From: Marinobacterium sp.
Lineage (GTDB): Bacteria > Pseudomonadota > Gammaproteobacteria > Pseudomonadales > Balneatricaceae
Length of the DNA: 32,501 bases
Reading direction: 5' to 3'
Assembly: GCA_018623095.1 (NCBI GenBank)
Contig: JAAZVX010000008.1
Location: 1-32,501, forward strand
Shown piece after piece: positions 8,269-16,867 of this stretch. Every line of letters starts with the position of its first letter. Positions within the stretch are counted from its first letter, which is position 1. The notes under the pieces were generated by a model. That model worked only from the letters and a program-made list of their open reading frames with translations, was not told where the DNA came from and did not search any database. A program made the translations under genes and the position numbers.

Positions 8269-9880
8269 GAGCATTATCTTCCAGAATCATGTCCGAGGCC
8301 TTTTCGGCAATCATCGTAATCGGTGCATGGGTATTGCCTGAGGTCAGCGTTGGCATCACTGAGCCATCCACAACACGCAGACCGTCAATACCGTGCACTC
8401 TCAATCGCGCATCCACAACGGACATCTCATCGCTGCCCATTTTGGCGGTACCCACTGGGTGAAAGATGGTCGTGCCAACATCCCCCGCAGCTTTCGCTAG
8501 CTCTTCATCTGATTGTAGGTGAGCCCCTGGTTTTAACTCGATCGGGTTGAATTCTCTTAGACGCTGAGTTGCCATCAGTTTGCGAGCATGGCGTAGGCTA
8601 TCAGCCGCCACTTTTCGATCACCTTCCGTTGAGAGGTAATTCGGTTTAATCGCTGGAGGAACATTTGGGTCAGTGGATTGAATGTGACAGGTGCCGCGAC
8701 TCTCTGGGCGTAGGTTGCAGACAGAGACGGTGATGGCTGGAAACTCGTGAAGATCTTCACCGAATTTCTCAAGCGATAATGGTTGGACGTGATACTCAAT
8801 GTTCGCCGTAGCATGCTCATCCGAGGATTTAGTAAAGATCCCAAGTTGACTGGGCGCCATCGACATTGGGCCTGAGCGCTTTAAAAAGTACTCGGCAGCA
8901 ATCTGTGCCTTACCTAGTAGCGTCGACTGCCACTCGTTGAGTGTTTTAGTGTTTTCAACGGTGTAGATTGTACGAAGCTGAAGGTGGTCCTGTAGGTTTT
9001 CACCGACACCCGGAAGCTCGTGCACCATCTCGATATTGTGCTCTGCCAATACTTTGGCAGGGCCAATACCGGAAAGCTGAAGGATTTGTGGTGAATTGAT
9101 CGCACCGGCACTGAGCAGTAGCTCTTTACTGGTGGTCACGCTCGCGGCTTGCCCATTAATCATTAAGTCGGTACCCACAACGCGTCTGTTTTCGATGCGC
9201 AGCTTGGTGACATGAGCGTGAGTCATAATGGTCAGATTAGGTCGTGCCTTTACTGGATTGATAAAGGCCTTGCGGGCATTCCAACGGATGCCCTCTTTCT
9301 GGTTAACCGGGAAGTATCCTGAGCCCTCATTATCGCCACGGTTGAAATCTGAGGTTTTCGGAACATCTACCTCTTCGGCGGCCTCTCGAACCGCTTCAAG
9401 AATTGGCCAGCTCAAACGCTGCTCTTGGACGTACAGTTCCCCTTTATCATTGTGGAACTCATCAGCCGGCTGGTAGTGTCGTTCTGAACGTTTGAAATAG
9501 GGAAGTACCTCTTGCCAGCTCCAACCCTCGTTGCCCAGTGAGGCCCACTCATCATAGTCGCGCTCCTGGCCTCGCATATAGATCATGCCGTTAATTGAGG
9601 AGCAACCACCTAATACTTTACCGCGAGGGTAAATAAGTGAACGACCATTAAGACCCTCTTCCGAATTCGTTGAGAAACACCAGTCAGTTTTTGGATTGCC
9701 TATGCAGTAGAGGTAACCCACGGGAACATGGACCCAAAATTGGTTGTCACTGCCGCCCGCTTCAAGGAGAAGCACACGAGTATTTGGATCTTGACTCAAC
9801 CGATTGGCTAAAACACAGCCGGCCGATCCTGCGCCAACGATGATGTAGTCGTAAGTTCCAAGATCATCGACTGCGGACAT
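8249..9880 (-). CDS. GMC-family FAD oxidoreductase (choline / alcohol dehydrogenase-like)
   Basis: A 543-aa flavoprotein. The N-terminal FAD-binding YIIVGAGSAGCVLANRL is at about residues 12-28, GMC signature 1 is GRSLIYPRGKVLGGCSSINGMIYMRG, and signature 2 is SAGAINSPQILQLSGIGP. The C-terminal catalytic region has HPVGTAKMG, then VDGSVMPTLTSGNTHAPITMIAEKASD. It oxidises primary alcohols or choline-like substrates; BetA is a near relative but the substrate is undecided, and no betB/betI neighbour is present. A good ribosome-binding site AAAGGAAA precedes the ATG. It ends convergently with the pepN operon inside a shared terminator. Confidence 0.88.
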   Translation of the reverse strand: MSAVDDLGTYDYIIVGAGSAGCVLANRLSQDPNTRVLLLEAGGSDNQFWVHVPVGYLYCIGNPKTDWCFSTNSEEGLNGRSLIYPRGKVLGGCSSINGMIYMRGQERDYDEWASLGNEGWSWQEVLPYFKRSERHYQPADEFHNDKGELYVQEQRLSWPILEAVREAAEEVDVPKTSDFNRGDNEGSGYFPVNQKEGIRWNARKAFINPVKARPNLTIMTHAHVTKLRIENRRVVGTDLMINGQAASVTTSKELLLSAGAINSPQILQLSGIGPAKVLAEHNIEMVHELPGVGENLQDHLQLRTIYTVENTKTLNEWQSTLLGKAQIAAEYFLKRSGPMSMAPSQLGIFTKSSDEHATANIEYHVQPLSLEKFGEDLHEFPAITVSVCNLRPESRGTCHIQSTDPNVPPAIKPNYLSTEGDRKVAADSLRHARKLMATQRLREFNPIELKPGAHLQSDEELAKAAGDVGTTIFHPVGTAKMGSDEMSVVDARLRVHGIDGLRVVDGSVMPTLTSGNTHAPITMIAEKASDMILEDNAQKRADQ

Positions 9881-9956
9881 GGTGTTTTCCTTTATTTACT
9901 ACAGGTTTATTACCCTAGTATATAAAATTTAAACTCTTCATTGCGTGGCACGGCGA

Positions 9957-10571
9957 TCAGTTTTTGCTACGTTCCTGAAGGTAGCGTTCTACCGTATCGA
10001 CAATCGCTTGCGTTTGAGGGTCAATCTCTAGGTTGATGAGATCACCCACCTTGGCTTTGCCAAACAGTGTACGCTCCAAGGTTTCTGGGATGAGCCAAAC
10101 AGAGAAACGGTCATCCGTTACTTGTGTCATCGTCAAACTGCAACCGTTTAGTCCGACAAACCCTTTATCTAATAGGTATGGTGCCCATTGAGCAGGTCGC
10201 TCAAACTCAACTCGGCAGTTTGTCTCTGTTTTGTCGATCGCTGTTATCGCTACTCGGTCACAAATATGGCCCGACATCAGGTGTCCACCGATCTCATCGC
10301 CAATCTTAGCGGCACGTTCAAAATTGACGGTCGAACCAACCTGTAACTCCCCTAGATTAGTCAACGCCAGTGTCGATTGAATCGCATCGAACGTTGCTCT
10401 ATTTCCGTCAAACGAAGTAATGGTTAGGCAGGTACCATTAAGGCCGACACTCGCTCCGATTTGGAAGTTGTCGCAACAATCAGCCGGGAACTCAAGCTGC
10501 AGTTTCATAAAGTTATCAGCTGGGGTGAGAGCAGTGACAGTCGCTACACCCTGAACAATACCAGTAAACAT
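9957..10571 (-). CDS. ribE: Riboflavin synthase alpha subunit
   Basis: A 204-aa enzyme that dismutates two 6,7-dimethyl-8-ribityllumazine molecules to riboflavin. It contains the two lumazine-binding repeats: MFTGIVQG...NGTCLTI and the second repeat with GHLMSGHICD and NGCSLTM. The ORF track starts 20 codons upstream, but MFTGIVQG is the universal family N-terminus and has AAGGAAG just upstream, so I use 10571. It stands alone, without ribD/ribBA/ribH neighbours, and no FMN riboswitch is visible in the short space before the divergent epimerase gene. Confidence 0.95.
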   Translation of the reverse strand: MFTGIVQGVATVTALTPADNFMKLQLEFPADCCDNFQIGASVGLNGTCLTITSFDGNRATFDAIQSTLALTNLGELQVGSTVNFERAAKIGDEIGGHLMSGHICDRVAITAIDKTETNCRVEFERPAQWAPYLLDKGFVGLNGCSLTMTQVTDDRFSVWLIPETLERTLFGKAKVGDLINLEIDPQTQAIVDTVERYLQERSKN

Positions 10572-10651
10572 GATTGATTCTTCCTTTAGCTTTAGCAGTC
10601 CGAACGCTAGCATGGGACGTAGATAAAGCAAACAGTTAAGGGTTTAACAGC

Positions 10652-11536
10652 ATGCACATTCTTATAACAGGCGGTACAGGGTTTATCGGTGAATCAGTCG
10701 CTAAGGCACTCATCGCCAGAGGAGACCGAGTGACATTGTTGATTCACAAGCGAGCCTCATCGGTCGCGGGTGCTCAATCTATTACCAACCTGTCAGAAGT
10801 GAACTCAGCCGTTGATGCCGTCGTTAATTTAGCCGGTTTACCGATCGCCGATAAGCCTTGGACTAATTCACGAAAGTTGGCATTGCGTGCCAGTCGTGAA
10901 GGAATTACGGGGCAGTTGGTTCGTTGGATCGCTCAGCAAGAGGTCAAGCCCAAGGTGTTTTTGAGCGGTTCAGCGATCGGTTTTTATGGCGCCACCCGCA
11001 GTAATCAGAGCTTGTCTGAATCTGATCAACCTTTGATACAAGACTTCTCAAATGAACTTTGTCAGAGCTGGGAAAAGATTGCGTTAGGCGCTGAACAGCA
11101 GGGTGTTAGGGTAGTGTTACTAAGAACAGGCATCGTTCTTGGCAAAGGTGGGGCGCTTAAGAAAATGTTACCCGCCTTTAAACTGGGCTTAGGCGGTCGA
11201 ATTGTTGATGGTCAACAGATGATGTCTTGGATACACCTAGACGATGAGGTGAATGCCATCCTGTTTTTGATCGATAACCCAGAGGCTAGCGGGCCCTATA
11301 ATTTAACGGCACCGAATCCCGTATCGAATCAGGTATTTACAGAGGCGCTTGGAAGCGTGTTGAATCGCCCAACACTTCTACCCATGCCTGCCCTAATGCC
11401 GAGGTTGATGTTGGGTAAAGAGGGTGCTTCACTCTTAACGGAGGGTTTGGCTGTTACTCCTTCAAAATTAGTGCAACACCAATTCTCATTTAAATACCCG
11501 CAGCTAGAAGAGGCATTAGAAGCCGTCGTTCACTAA
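10652..11536 (+). CDS. TIGR01777 family NAD(P)-binding epimerase-like protein (YfcH type)
   Basis: A 294-aa extended short-chain dehydrogenase. ITGGTGFIGESVAKALIARG at the N-terminus is the Rossmann dinucleotide site. VVNLAGLPIADKPW and VFLSGSAIGFYG match the TIGR01777/YfcH pattern, and MMSWIHLDDEV is another typical block near residue 190. Relatives are called sugar-nucleotide epimerases, but YfcH-type substrates are not established. It is divergent from ribE and ends one base from the stop of the convergent K+ channel gene, within a nested inverted repeat. Confidence 0.88.
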   Translation: MHILITGGTGFIGESVAKALIARGDRVTLLIHKRASSVAGAQSITNLSEVNSAVDAVVNLAGLPIADKPWTNSRKLALRASREGITGQLVRWIAQQEVKPKVFLSGSAIGFYGATRSNQSLSESDQPLIQDFSNELCQSWEKIALGAEQQGVRVVLLRTGIVLGKGGALKKMLPAFKLGLGGRIVDGQQMMSWIHLDDEVNAILFLIDNPEASGPYNLTAPNPVSNQVFTEALGSVLNRPTLLPMPALMPRLMLGKEGASLLTEGLAVTPSKLVQHQFSFKYPQLEEALEAVVH

Positions 11537-11571
11537 GCTACTCTTTGGGTGAACGCTTTTGCGCTTCTAAT
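11515..11571. repeat. Nested inverted repeat across two convergent stop codons
   Basis: Outer arms ATTAGAAGC (11515-11523) and GCTTCTAAT (11563-11571) and inner arms CGTTCAC (11527-11533) and GTGAACG (11549-11555) are all perfect. The structure is nearly centred on the one-base gap between the epimerase stop (11534-11536) and the channel stop (11538-11540). It could fold in RNA from either strand and serve as a shared 3' end, though a proper T-tract is lacking (only CTTTT after the inner stem). Confidence 0.65.
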
Positions 11572-12389
11572 GTTTGAATCTGCTCTAATGAGGTGACAGC
11601 CTTGTTGAGATTCAGCTCGATTCGTTCCAAGCGCGCCTCAAGCATTTGCAGCCTACGTACCATGGCATCTTCACGGTCGTTTTTCTCCTCTTCCTCTTTT
11701 TCGATAAAAAAGACTGAGAAGCTAGCGGTCAGCATCGAAAAGATCGCGATACCGACCAAAATCAGTAGCATGCCAACAATTCGGCCCTCAAGGGTTGTAG
11801 GCACAAGATCGCCATATCCGACCGTCGTCATCGTCACCCAGGCCCACCAGAAGCCGTCAATTGGATTTCTAAACGCAGGGTCCAATCCAGAGATAAGAAA
11901 GGCCGCTAGGATCAGAAAGCCAAATGCAATCGCCAGAGTCACCCCTAAGTTGTGACGGCCCAATACAGATCGAAGATCACTGGAGAGTCGTGTGAATATG
12001 CTGGCAAAAATCAGCAGTCGAAGTGATCGTAAGGCGCCGCTTTGAAGGCTTAAAGCGTTCAATAGAATCGGAATCCCAGTCAAAACGATGACCAAACTCA
12101 TCCAGTTACCTTTCAAGTAACGCAGCTTGTTATCCACTAACGACAGCATGACAACCAGATCCAGAGCAAAGAAGCCCCATATCACCCAGTCATTTAACCC
12201 GATAATGGCGAATTGCTCTTGATGGTGTGTCGTTTGAAAGTACCAGTCGACCAGTATCCAAAACGCGAGAAATAGGAGCGGCCACTCAAAAATTCTTTCC
12301 CACTGTTTAGCCCTATGGTTCTCTCGAACATCAACGCCTTGAACACCCACAAGGCCCATTAAACGGTTGTGCTTACTGTGCTGAGTCAC
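11538..12389 (-). CDS. Voltage-gated-like potassium channel (six TM)
   Basis: A 283-aa inner-membrane cation channel. Hydrophobic segments S1-S6 lie at about 32-50, 60-85, 95-113, 120-138, 148-168 and 205-230. The arginine-bearing S4 reads RSLRLLIFASIFTRLSSDLR. The pore filter TMTTVGYGDLVP (about 187-197) is the canonical K+ selectivity sequence. After S6 comes an acidic stretch (EKEEEEKNDRED), then a coiled coil (LEARLERIELNLNKAVTSLEQIQTLEAQK) probably used for tetramer assembly. No RCK/TrkA_N domain is present. It is divergent from pyrD. Confidence 0.9.
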   Translation of the reverse strand: MTQHSKHNRLMGLVGVQGVDVRENHRAKQWERIFEWPLLFLAFWILVDWYFQTTHHQEQFAIIGLNDWVIWGFFALDLVVMLSLVDNKLRYLKGNWMSLVIVLTGIPILLNALSLQSGALRSLRLLIFASIFTRLSSDLRSVLGRHNLGVTLAIAFGFLILAAFLISGLDPAFRNPIDGFWWAWVTMTTVGYGDLVPTTLEGRIVGMLLILVGIAIFSMLTASFSVFFIEKEEEEKNDREDAMVRRLQMLEARLERIELNLNKAVTSLEQIQTLEAQKRSPKE

Positions 12390-12448
12390 CTGTTGATCTC
12401 CCGACTTGATAGATGAATATTATTTATGACACCAGTGACTTAAGCAAA

Positions 12449-12478
12449 CTGTCATTCAGAATGACCACTCTGTATAAT
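12449..12478 (+). promoter_or_regulatory. pyrD sigma70 promoter containing a palindromic operator candidate
   Basis: A consensus -10 TATAAT (12473-12478) lies 30 bases before the pyrD ATG. A 4/6 match to -35, CTGTCA (12449-12454), sits 18 bases upstream of it. A perfect palindrome, GTCATTC-A-GAATGAC (12451-12465), overlaps the -35 and fills the spacer, the usual place for a repressor site. The binding protein is unknown; it does not look like the PurR consensus. Confidence 0.6.
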
Positions 12479-12507
12479 TCGCCCAATTAAATTTCGATTG
12501 GATAATC

Positions 12508-13545
12508 ATGTTATACGACTTAGCCCGCTCTTTGATGTTTCGCTTAGATGCAGAGAAGTCTCACGATCTTGCTCTGAGCAGTATGAATCTGGCCGCCGAT
12601 TTGGGTATGCCGAAACTTCTTGGTGCGAAAATGGTGGATGCGCCGACAGAAGTGATGGGGATCCGTTTTCCAAACCCAGTTGGATTGGCTGCAGGCTTGG
12701 ACAAAAATGCAGGGGCCATTAATGGTTTATCAGCCATGGGGTTTGGTTTTGTTGAGGTAGGTACCGTGACACCTCGTCCGCAGCCGGGCAATCCTAAGCC
12801 ACGTCTATTTCGTATTCCTGAGCATAGCGCGATCATCAATCGCATGGGGTTTAACAACCTAGGTGTAGATCGACTGATTGAGAATGTTGAGGCCTCTAAC
12901 TTCAAAGGTGTTCTGGGCATCAACATTGGTAAGAATAAAGATACACCCAATGAGAATGCGGCTGACGATTACCTAATCTGTTTGCGTAAGGTCTACCCAT
13001 ACGCTACTTATATAACGGTTAACATCTCTTCACCTAATACACCGGGCCTTCGTGATCTTCAGCAGGGCGATAGTCTCAATCTTTTACTGGATATGTTGAA
13101 GAATGAACAGGCGCGCTTGGCAGGCATTCACGGAAGATACGTACCGATTGCAATAAAGATTGCTCCAGATATGGATGAAGAGGGTTTCGTGACAACGGCT
13201 AATCTACTCAAAACCTACGAGATGGATGGTGTGATCGCAACCAATACCACCATCGAACGCGGTGGTGTAGAGAGCTCAGAGTTTGCTAAAGAGGCAGGTG
13301 GTTTAAGTGGCGCACCAGTTCGAAACCTATCGACTCGTGCGATTCAAATTTTAGCGCGCGAACTGGATGGAGCTTTGCCTATCATTGGTGCTGGCGGTAT
13401 TACCGAAGGTTTTGATGCTGTCGAGAAAATCGAAGCTGGCGCCAGTCTGGTTCAGGTCTACACAGGATTTATCTACCGCGGTCCAAAATTAATCACCGAA
13501 GCGGCCGAGGCGATACGTGATCGCCGTCTATTGGGGCATCGTTAA
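12508..13545 (+). CDS. pyrD: Dihydroorotate dehydrogenase (quinone), class 2
   Basis: A 345-aa membrane-associated FMN enzyme of pyrimidine synthesis that passes electrons to quinones. The N-terminal helix ([23 protein letters not shown]) is the class 2 membrane/quinone region. [18 protein letters not shown] starts the barrel, the catalytic base Ser is in [17 protein letters not shown], and IIGAGGI with [15 protein letters not shown] bind FMN phosphate. Length matches E. coli PyrD (336 aa). Promoter elements are visible upstream, and it shares a terminator with convergent msrA. Confidence 0.96.
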   Translation: MLYDLARSLMFRLDAEKSHDLALSSMNLAADLGMPKLLGAKMVDAPTEVMGIRFPNPVGLAAGLDKNAGAINGLSAMGFGFVEVGTVTPRPQPGNPKPRLFRIPEHSAIINRMGFNNLGVDRLIENVEASNFKGVLGINIGKNKDTPNENAADDYLICLRKVYPYATYITVNISSPNTPGLRDLQQGDSLNLLLDMLKNEQARLAGIHGRYVPIAIKIAPDMDEEGFVTTANLLKTYEMDGVIATNTTIERGGVESSEFAKEAGGLSGAPVRNLSTRAIQILARELDGALPIIGAGGITEGFDAVEKIEAGASLVQVYTGFIYRGPKLITEAAEAIRDRRLLGHR

Positions 13546-13563
13546 GGTTCGAATTTTGACATT

Positions 13564-13592
13564 AAAAAAGCCGCTATTATTTAGCGGCTTTC
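13564..13592. terminator. Bidirectional rho-independent terminator (pyrD / msrA)
   Basis: Stem AGCCGCTA/TAGCGGCT (13569-13576 / 13582-13589) with loop TTATT. It is flanked by six A's on the left and TTTCTT on the right, so it can end transcripts from both sides. The msrA stop (13577-13579) is in the loop, and the right arm encodes its final KAAK residues. Confidence 0.85.
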
Positions 13593-14065
13593 TTGTATTT
13601 ATGAAGAAGGTCTAAGGGGATGTGGCAGACACTGTGATCTTCTGGGTGACGTGTCAATCGATCTTGGTGTTCCTCGTCACTTTTGACATAGTTTGATAGT
13701 GGAAGCACCTCAATAGCTAGGTTTTCATAATCATGGCGACCTTTGAGCACTCTGCTCGCCTCGTCCAAGTGTTTGCTATCTCGACTGTAGATTCCGGTTC
13801 TATATTTTAGCCCAATATCTTGACCCTGCTGGTTGATGCTGTAGGGGTCGATGATCTCAAACAAGCACTCGATCAGCTCGCGCAAGCGTATCCGTTCGGG
13901 GTCGAAGTGGATCTGCACGCACTCAGCATATCCATCGTACTCTCCCTTAGTATTATGTGAAGAGCCATTGGCTCGACCCGCTTCGGTAGAGATAACACCA
14001 GGTACGTGCCTCATGAACTCCTGAACGCCCCATAGGCAGCCACCGGCTAGATAGATCTGTTCCAT
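13577..14065 (-). CDS. msrA: Peptide-methionine (S)-S-oxide reductase
   Basis: A 162-aa enzyme that repairs oxidised methionine. The active-site motif appears as GGCLWGVQEF with nucleophilic Cys10; most relatives read GCFWG, so the F-to-L change is minor. GRANGSSHNTKGEYDGYAECVQIHFDP contains the conserved substrate-side residues and YRTGIY is typical. The only C-terminal Cys is in HSVCHIP, a candidate resolving residue. Compared with E. coli MsrA (212 aa) it lacks the N-terminal extension, as many short MsrA proteins do. It follows rmf on the same strand, but a terminator separates them. Confidence 0.92.
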   Translation of the reverse strand: MEQIYLAGGCLWGVQEFMRHVPGVISTEAGRANGSSHNTKGEYDGYAECVQIHFDPERIRLRELIECLFEIIDPYSINQQGQDIGLKYRTGIYSRDSKHLDEASRVLKGRHDYENLAIEVLPLSNYVKSDEEHQDRLTRHPEDHSVCHIPLDLLHKYKKAAK

Positions 14066-14114
14066 GAACCCTATTCAATGTTGTTTTATCGATATACGTT
14101 GAGAGTGTAAAACG

Positions 14115-14147
14115 AAAAAGGCCCCTTTGAATATCAATAGGAGCCTT
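14115..14147 (-). terminator. Rho-independent terminator of rmf
   Basis: Read on the minus strand: AAGGCTCC, a 14-base loop, GGGGCCTT (8 pairs, one G-U), then TTTTTCG. It lies 20 bases after the rmf stop and before msrA, so rmf is probably monocistronic. Confidence 0.85.
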
Positions 14148-14166
14148 GAGGACTGAATTAATAGGG

Positions 14167-14373
14167 TTAGTGATAACTTGGATTGGCCTGTATAGCAGAG
14201 ACACCTGATTGGCCATTCCAGTGAGCTTCTCGCCCTTCGCGCCAACCGGTCATCCAGTGGCTGCGTAAGTCTGTTGTTGATACCGGACAATCTGACTGTG
14301 ATTTACCCTCCAGTCCGGCAGTGAAACCGCGTTTGTATAGGGAGTTGCTACGTTCTCGTTTCTGTCTTTTCAT
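14167..14373 (-). CDS. rmf: Ribosome modulation factor
   Basis: A 68-aa basic protein matching RMF: MKRQKRERSNSLYKRGFTAGLEGKSQSDCP...RSHWMTGWREGREAHW aligns with the E. coli sequence across its whole length (55 aa). It promotes 100S ribosome dimers in stationary phase or stress. The ORF track starts 23 codons upstream, but MKRQK is the family start and has GAGGCG 6 bases before it, so I use 14373. The C-terminal tail (NGQSGVSAIQANPSYH) extends past the E. coli protein. Its place beside pyrD and rlmKL recalls the enterobacterial neighbourhood. Confidence 0.93.
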   Translation of the reverse strand: MKRQKRERSNSLYKRGFTAGLEGKSQSDCPVSTTDLRSHWMTGWREGREAHWNGQSGVSAIQANPSYH

Positions 14374-14648
14374 ATATACGCCTCGAGTTGAGTGAGTATC
14401 TGCATGAGCAGTGTTCTTTTGGCGACAACAATTGGTAGTCACATCTAATTAATAGACCAGAATGGCAGCAGAAAGTAATTGTATTGCTCAATCTAAAACG
14501 AATCGCTAATAGCTTTAACCATTTCGCGTCAGCAGCAAAGTCGGCTGAATCAGTGACTTACAGACGAAGCGTAATGCTTTAAAATAGTGCCATTATTGCG
14601 GATGAAAATTTTTCATTTCATTCGCCGCTAACCAAATTGAGTGTTGAG
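14374..14648. other. Divergent rmf/rlmKL intergenic region with leader hairpin
   Basis: The 275-base region holds both promoters. For rlmKL, a TTACAG (14558-14563) / TAAAAT (14580-14585) pair with 16-base spacing is a weak promoter candidate. Downstream, GCGGATGAAA (14598-14607) pairs with TTTCATTCGC (14616-14625), a 10-bp stem with one G-U and an 8-base loop, in the rlmKL leader. I could not settle on an rmf promoter. Confidence 0.45.
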
Positions 14649-16811
14649 ATGAAATTATTCGTTACCTGCCCTAAGGGTGTTGAGTCCATGCTTCTGGCCG
14701 AGTTGAAGTCGATCGGTATAGAGGGGTTAAAAGAGACTCAAGCAGGAGTGCAGGTAGAGGGTGATCTCGCCACGGCTTACACAATCTGTTTGTGGTCTCG
14801 CCTTGCCAACCGTGTACTGTTACTACTAAAAGAGGCGGATGCGACTTCGACAGAAGCACTATACAACGACATAAAATCGATCAACTGGTTGGAGCACATT
14901 CGGGCTGAAGGAACCTTAGCGGTCGATTTTAATGGTCGAAATGACTCAATTAACAACACGCACTTTGGTGCACTGAAAGTAAAGGATGCCATTGTCGACT
15001 CTGTTCGAGAGGAGACTGGCCGTCGACCCTCTGTTGCTAAGCAGTATCCGGATCTTCGCATTAACGTGCATCTGCGCAGAACCACTGCTCAGGTGGCAAT
15101 TGATCTTTCAGGCGAGAGTCTGCACCGTCGTGGTTACAGACTTCAAACAGGCGCGGCACCACTGAAAGAGAACTTGGCAGTAGCGTTATTAATGCGAGCC
15201 GGTTGGTCCAATCAAAACGACTTCAAACAGCTGGTTGATCCTATGTGTGGATCGGGTACGTTAATCACCGAAGCCGCACTGATGATGGCGGATATTGCGC
15301 CTGGCCTGTTACGCCGTCGCTGGGGGTTTGATCGTTGGTGTCAGCACCAGCCCTCTATCTGGCAAGAGATCTATCAAGAGGCGAAACAACGCCGCGATGC
15401 AGGTTTAAAAAGAGAGGGGTATCCGCGGTTGAGTGGTTTTGATGCGGATTCAAGTGTTCTGCAGCGTGCAAACAATAATGCTCAAGCCTTGGGTGTTGAG
15501 TCACTCGTCAATTTTGAACGTTGTGATTTAGCCAGCTTGTCACTCCCATCACCTGAAGATAAAGGGCTGTTAATTACTAACCCACCTTATGGCGAGCGAT
15601 TGGGTGATCGATCAAGTTTAAGATTTTTGTACAGCCAACTGGGCGATTTCCTTAAAGCACAAGCGCATCACTGGCGTGTCGGGGTATTCACGTCCAATCC
15701 CGAGCTCGGCAAGGTGATGGGGCTGCGAGCAGATAAGCTCTATAAGCTCTTTAATGGCGCACTGCCAAGTCAGCTACTGCTATTTACAGTCTACCCACAA
15801 AAGGCTATGCAACAAAATAGTGCGGATTCTGAATCGGATGTTTTGCACCAGAAAGGTGCACCGCTGTCGGAAGGCGCTTTAATGTTAGAGAACAGGCTTA
15901 AGAAAAATCTCAAACAGCTCTCTAAATGGGTCAAACGTGAATCGATTCAAGCCTATCGCGTTTATGATGCAGATTTGCCCGAGTACGCCGTCGCCATCGA
16001 TCGATACGCTGATCAGATTGTGGTGCAAGAGTATGCGCCGCCCGCCAAGGTGGACCCAGTGAAAGCCTTTAAACGTTTGCAAGATGTGATGGCTGTGGTT
16101 GGTCGCGTGTTTGCCCAAGGTACGGATTCGATTGTGTTGAAGCAGCGTAAACGTCAGCAGGGCAGTGATCAGTATCAACGTCAGACAGAGCAGGGTGAAA
16201 CGCTTACGGTTCAAGAGCATGGATGTCTGTTTGAGGTGAACCTACGAGACTACCTAGATACAGGTCTGTTTTTGGATCATCGCCCAGTTCGAAAGCAGAT
16301 TCAGAGCTTAGCGAAGGGTAAGCGTTTTCTCAATCTTTTCTGTTACACGGCCACCGCCAGCGTTCACGCAGCAGCCGGTGGTGCGGTGAGTACGACCAGT
16401 GTCGATATGTCGGCAACCTACTTAGATTGGGCTCGACGCAATTTTGAATTGAACAAACTCGATGTTAAACGTGCCAACTTTGTTCAAGCCGATTGCATTC
16501 AGTGGCTCGATCGCCCACGTTCGGAAACGTTTGATCTTATCTTTATGGATCCTCCAACCTTTTCTAACTCGAAAAGAATGTCGGACATCTTAGATGTACA
16601 GCGTGATCATATCATGCTGATTAAAGGGGCAATGGCGCTTCTTGAACCGGGTGGGCTTTTGATCTTCTCAAACAACTATCGCCGCTTTAAGTTGGACTAC
16701 GAACAACTCGATGATTTTGAAATTGTGGATACCTCTCACTGCACGATTGATCCTGATTTCAAGCGCAACTCAAAAATTCACTACAGTTTTGAGATACGTC
16801 ATAAAGCGTAA
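14649..16811 (+). CDS. rlmKL: Bifunctional 23S rRNA methyltransferase RlmKL
   Basis: About 720 aa, close to E. coli RlmKL (702 aa) throughout. It has an N-terminal THUMP domain (about 40-155), then the first methyltransferase with DPMCGSGTLITEAA (SAM motif I) and TNPPYGERLG (N-methylation motif IV), installing m2G2445. The second methyltransferase carries NLFCYTATASVHAAAGGA and FMDPPTFSNSKRM, installing m7G2069. DADLPEYAVAIDRYADQIVVQEYAPP marks the linker. The ORF track begins at TTG 14637; ATG 14649 is my preferred start because it gives the usual short N-terminus, although neither start has a strong ribosome-binding site. Confidence 0.94.
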   Translation: MKLFVTCPKGVESMLLAELKSIGIEGLKETQAGVQVEGDLATAYTICLWSRLANRVLLLLKEADATSTEALYNDIKSINWLEHIRAEGTLAVDFNGRNDSINNTHFGALKVKDAIVDSVREETGRRPSVAKQYPDLRINVHLRRTTAQVAIDLSGESLHRRGYRLQTGAAPLKENLAVALLMRAGWSNQNDFKQLVDPMCGSGTLITEAALMMADIAPGLLRRRWGFDRWCQHQPSIWQEIYQEAKQRRDAGLKREGYPRLSGFDADSSVLQRANNNAQALGVESLVNFERCDLASLSLPSPEDKGLLITNPPYGERLGDRSSLRFLYSQLGDFLKAQAHHWRVGVFTSNPELGKVMGLRADKLYKLFNGALPSQLLLFTVYPQKAMQQNSADSESDVLHQKGAPLSEGALMLENRLKKNLKQLSKWVKRESIQAYRVYDADLPEYAVAIDRYADQIVVQEYAPPAKVDPVKAFKRLQDVMAVVGRVFAQGTDSIVLKQRKRQQGSDQYQRQTEQGETLTVQEHGCLFEVNLRDYLDTGLFLDHRPVRKQIQSLAKGKRFLNLFCYTATASVHAAAGGAVSTTSVDMSATYLDWARRNFELNKLDVKRANFVQADCIQWLDRPRSETFDLIFMDPPTFSNSKRMSDILDVQRDHIMLIKGAMALLEPGGLLIFSNNYRRFKLDYEQLDDFEIVDTSHCTIDPDFKRNSKIHYSFEIRHKA

Positions 16812-16831
16812 AATCTATTGATTGCCCAAAG

Positions 16832-16848
16832 TTGGTACGCTAATTGCT
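16832..16848 (+). promoter_or_regulatory. Sigma54 (RpoN) -24/-12 promoter of amtB
   Basis: TTGGTACGCTAATTGCT fits YTGGCACGNNNNTTGCW with GG and GC present and exactly 10 bases apart; the main deviation is T for C after GG. The predicted start of transcription is near 16858-16860, about 195 bases before the amtB GTG. Confidence 0.65.
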
Positions 16849-16867
16849 AATTAATGCACAGTCTTGA

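Noticed and set aside
14030-14045. MsrA motif GCLWG instead of GCFWG as an inactive enzyme
   Set aside because: The nucleophilic Cys, Trp and other blocks are intact; Phe-to-Leu beside Cys is a mild change.
15885-16220. 111-aa minus-strand ORF and similar long shadow ORFs inside rlmKL, mqo, phoH and the channel gene
   Set aside because: All lie within strongly supported genes on the other strand, with no ribosome-binding site or family resemblance.
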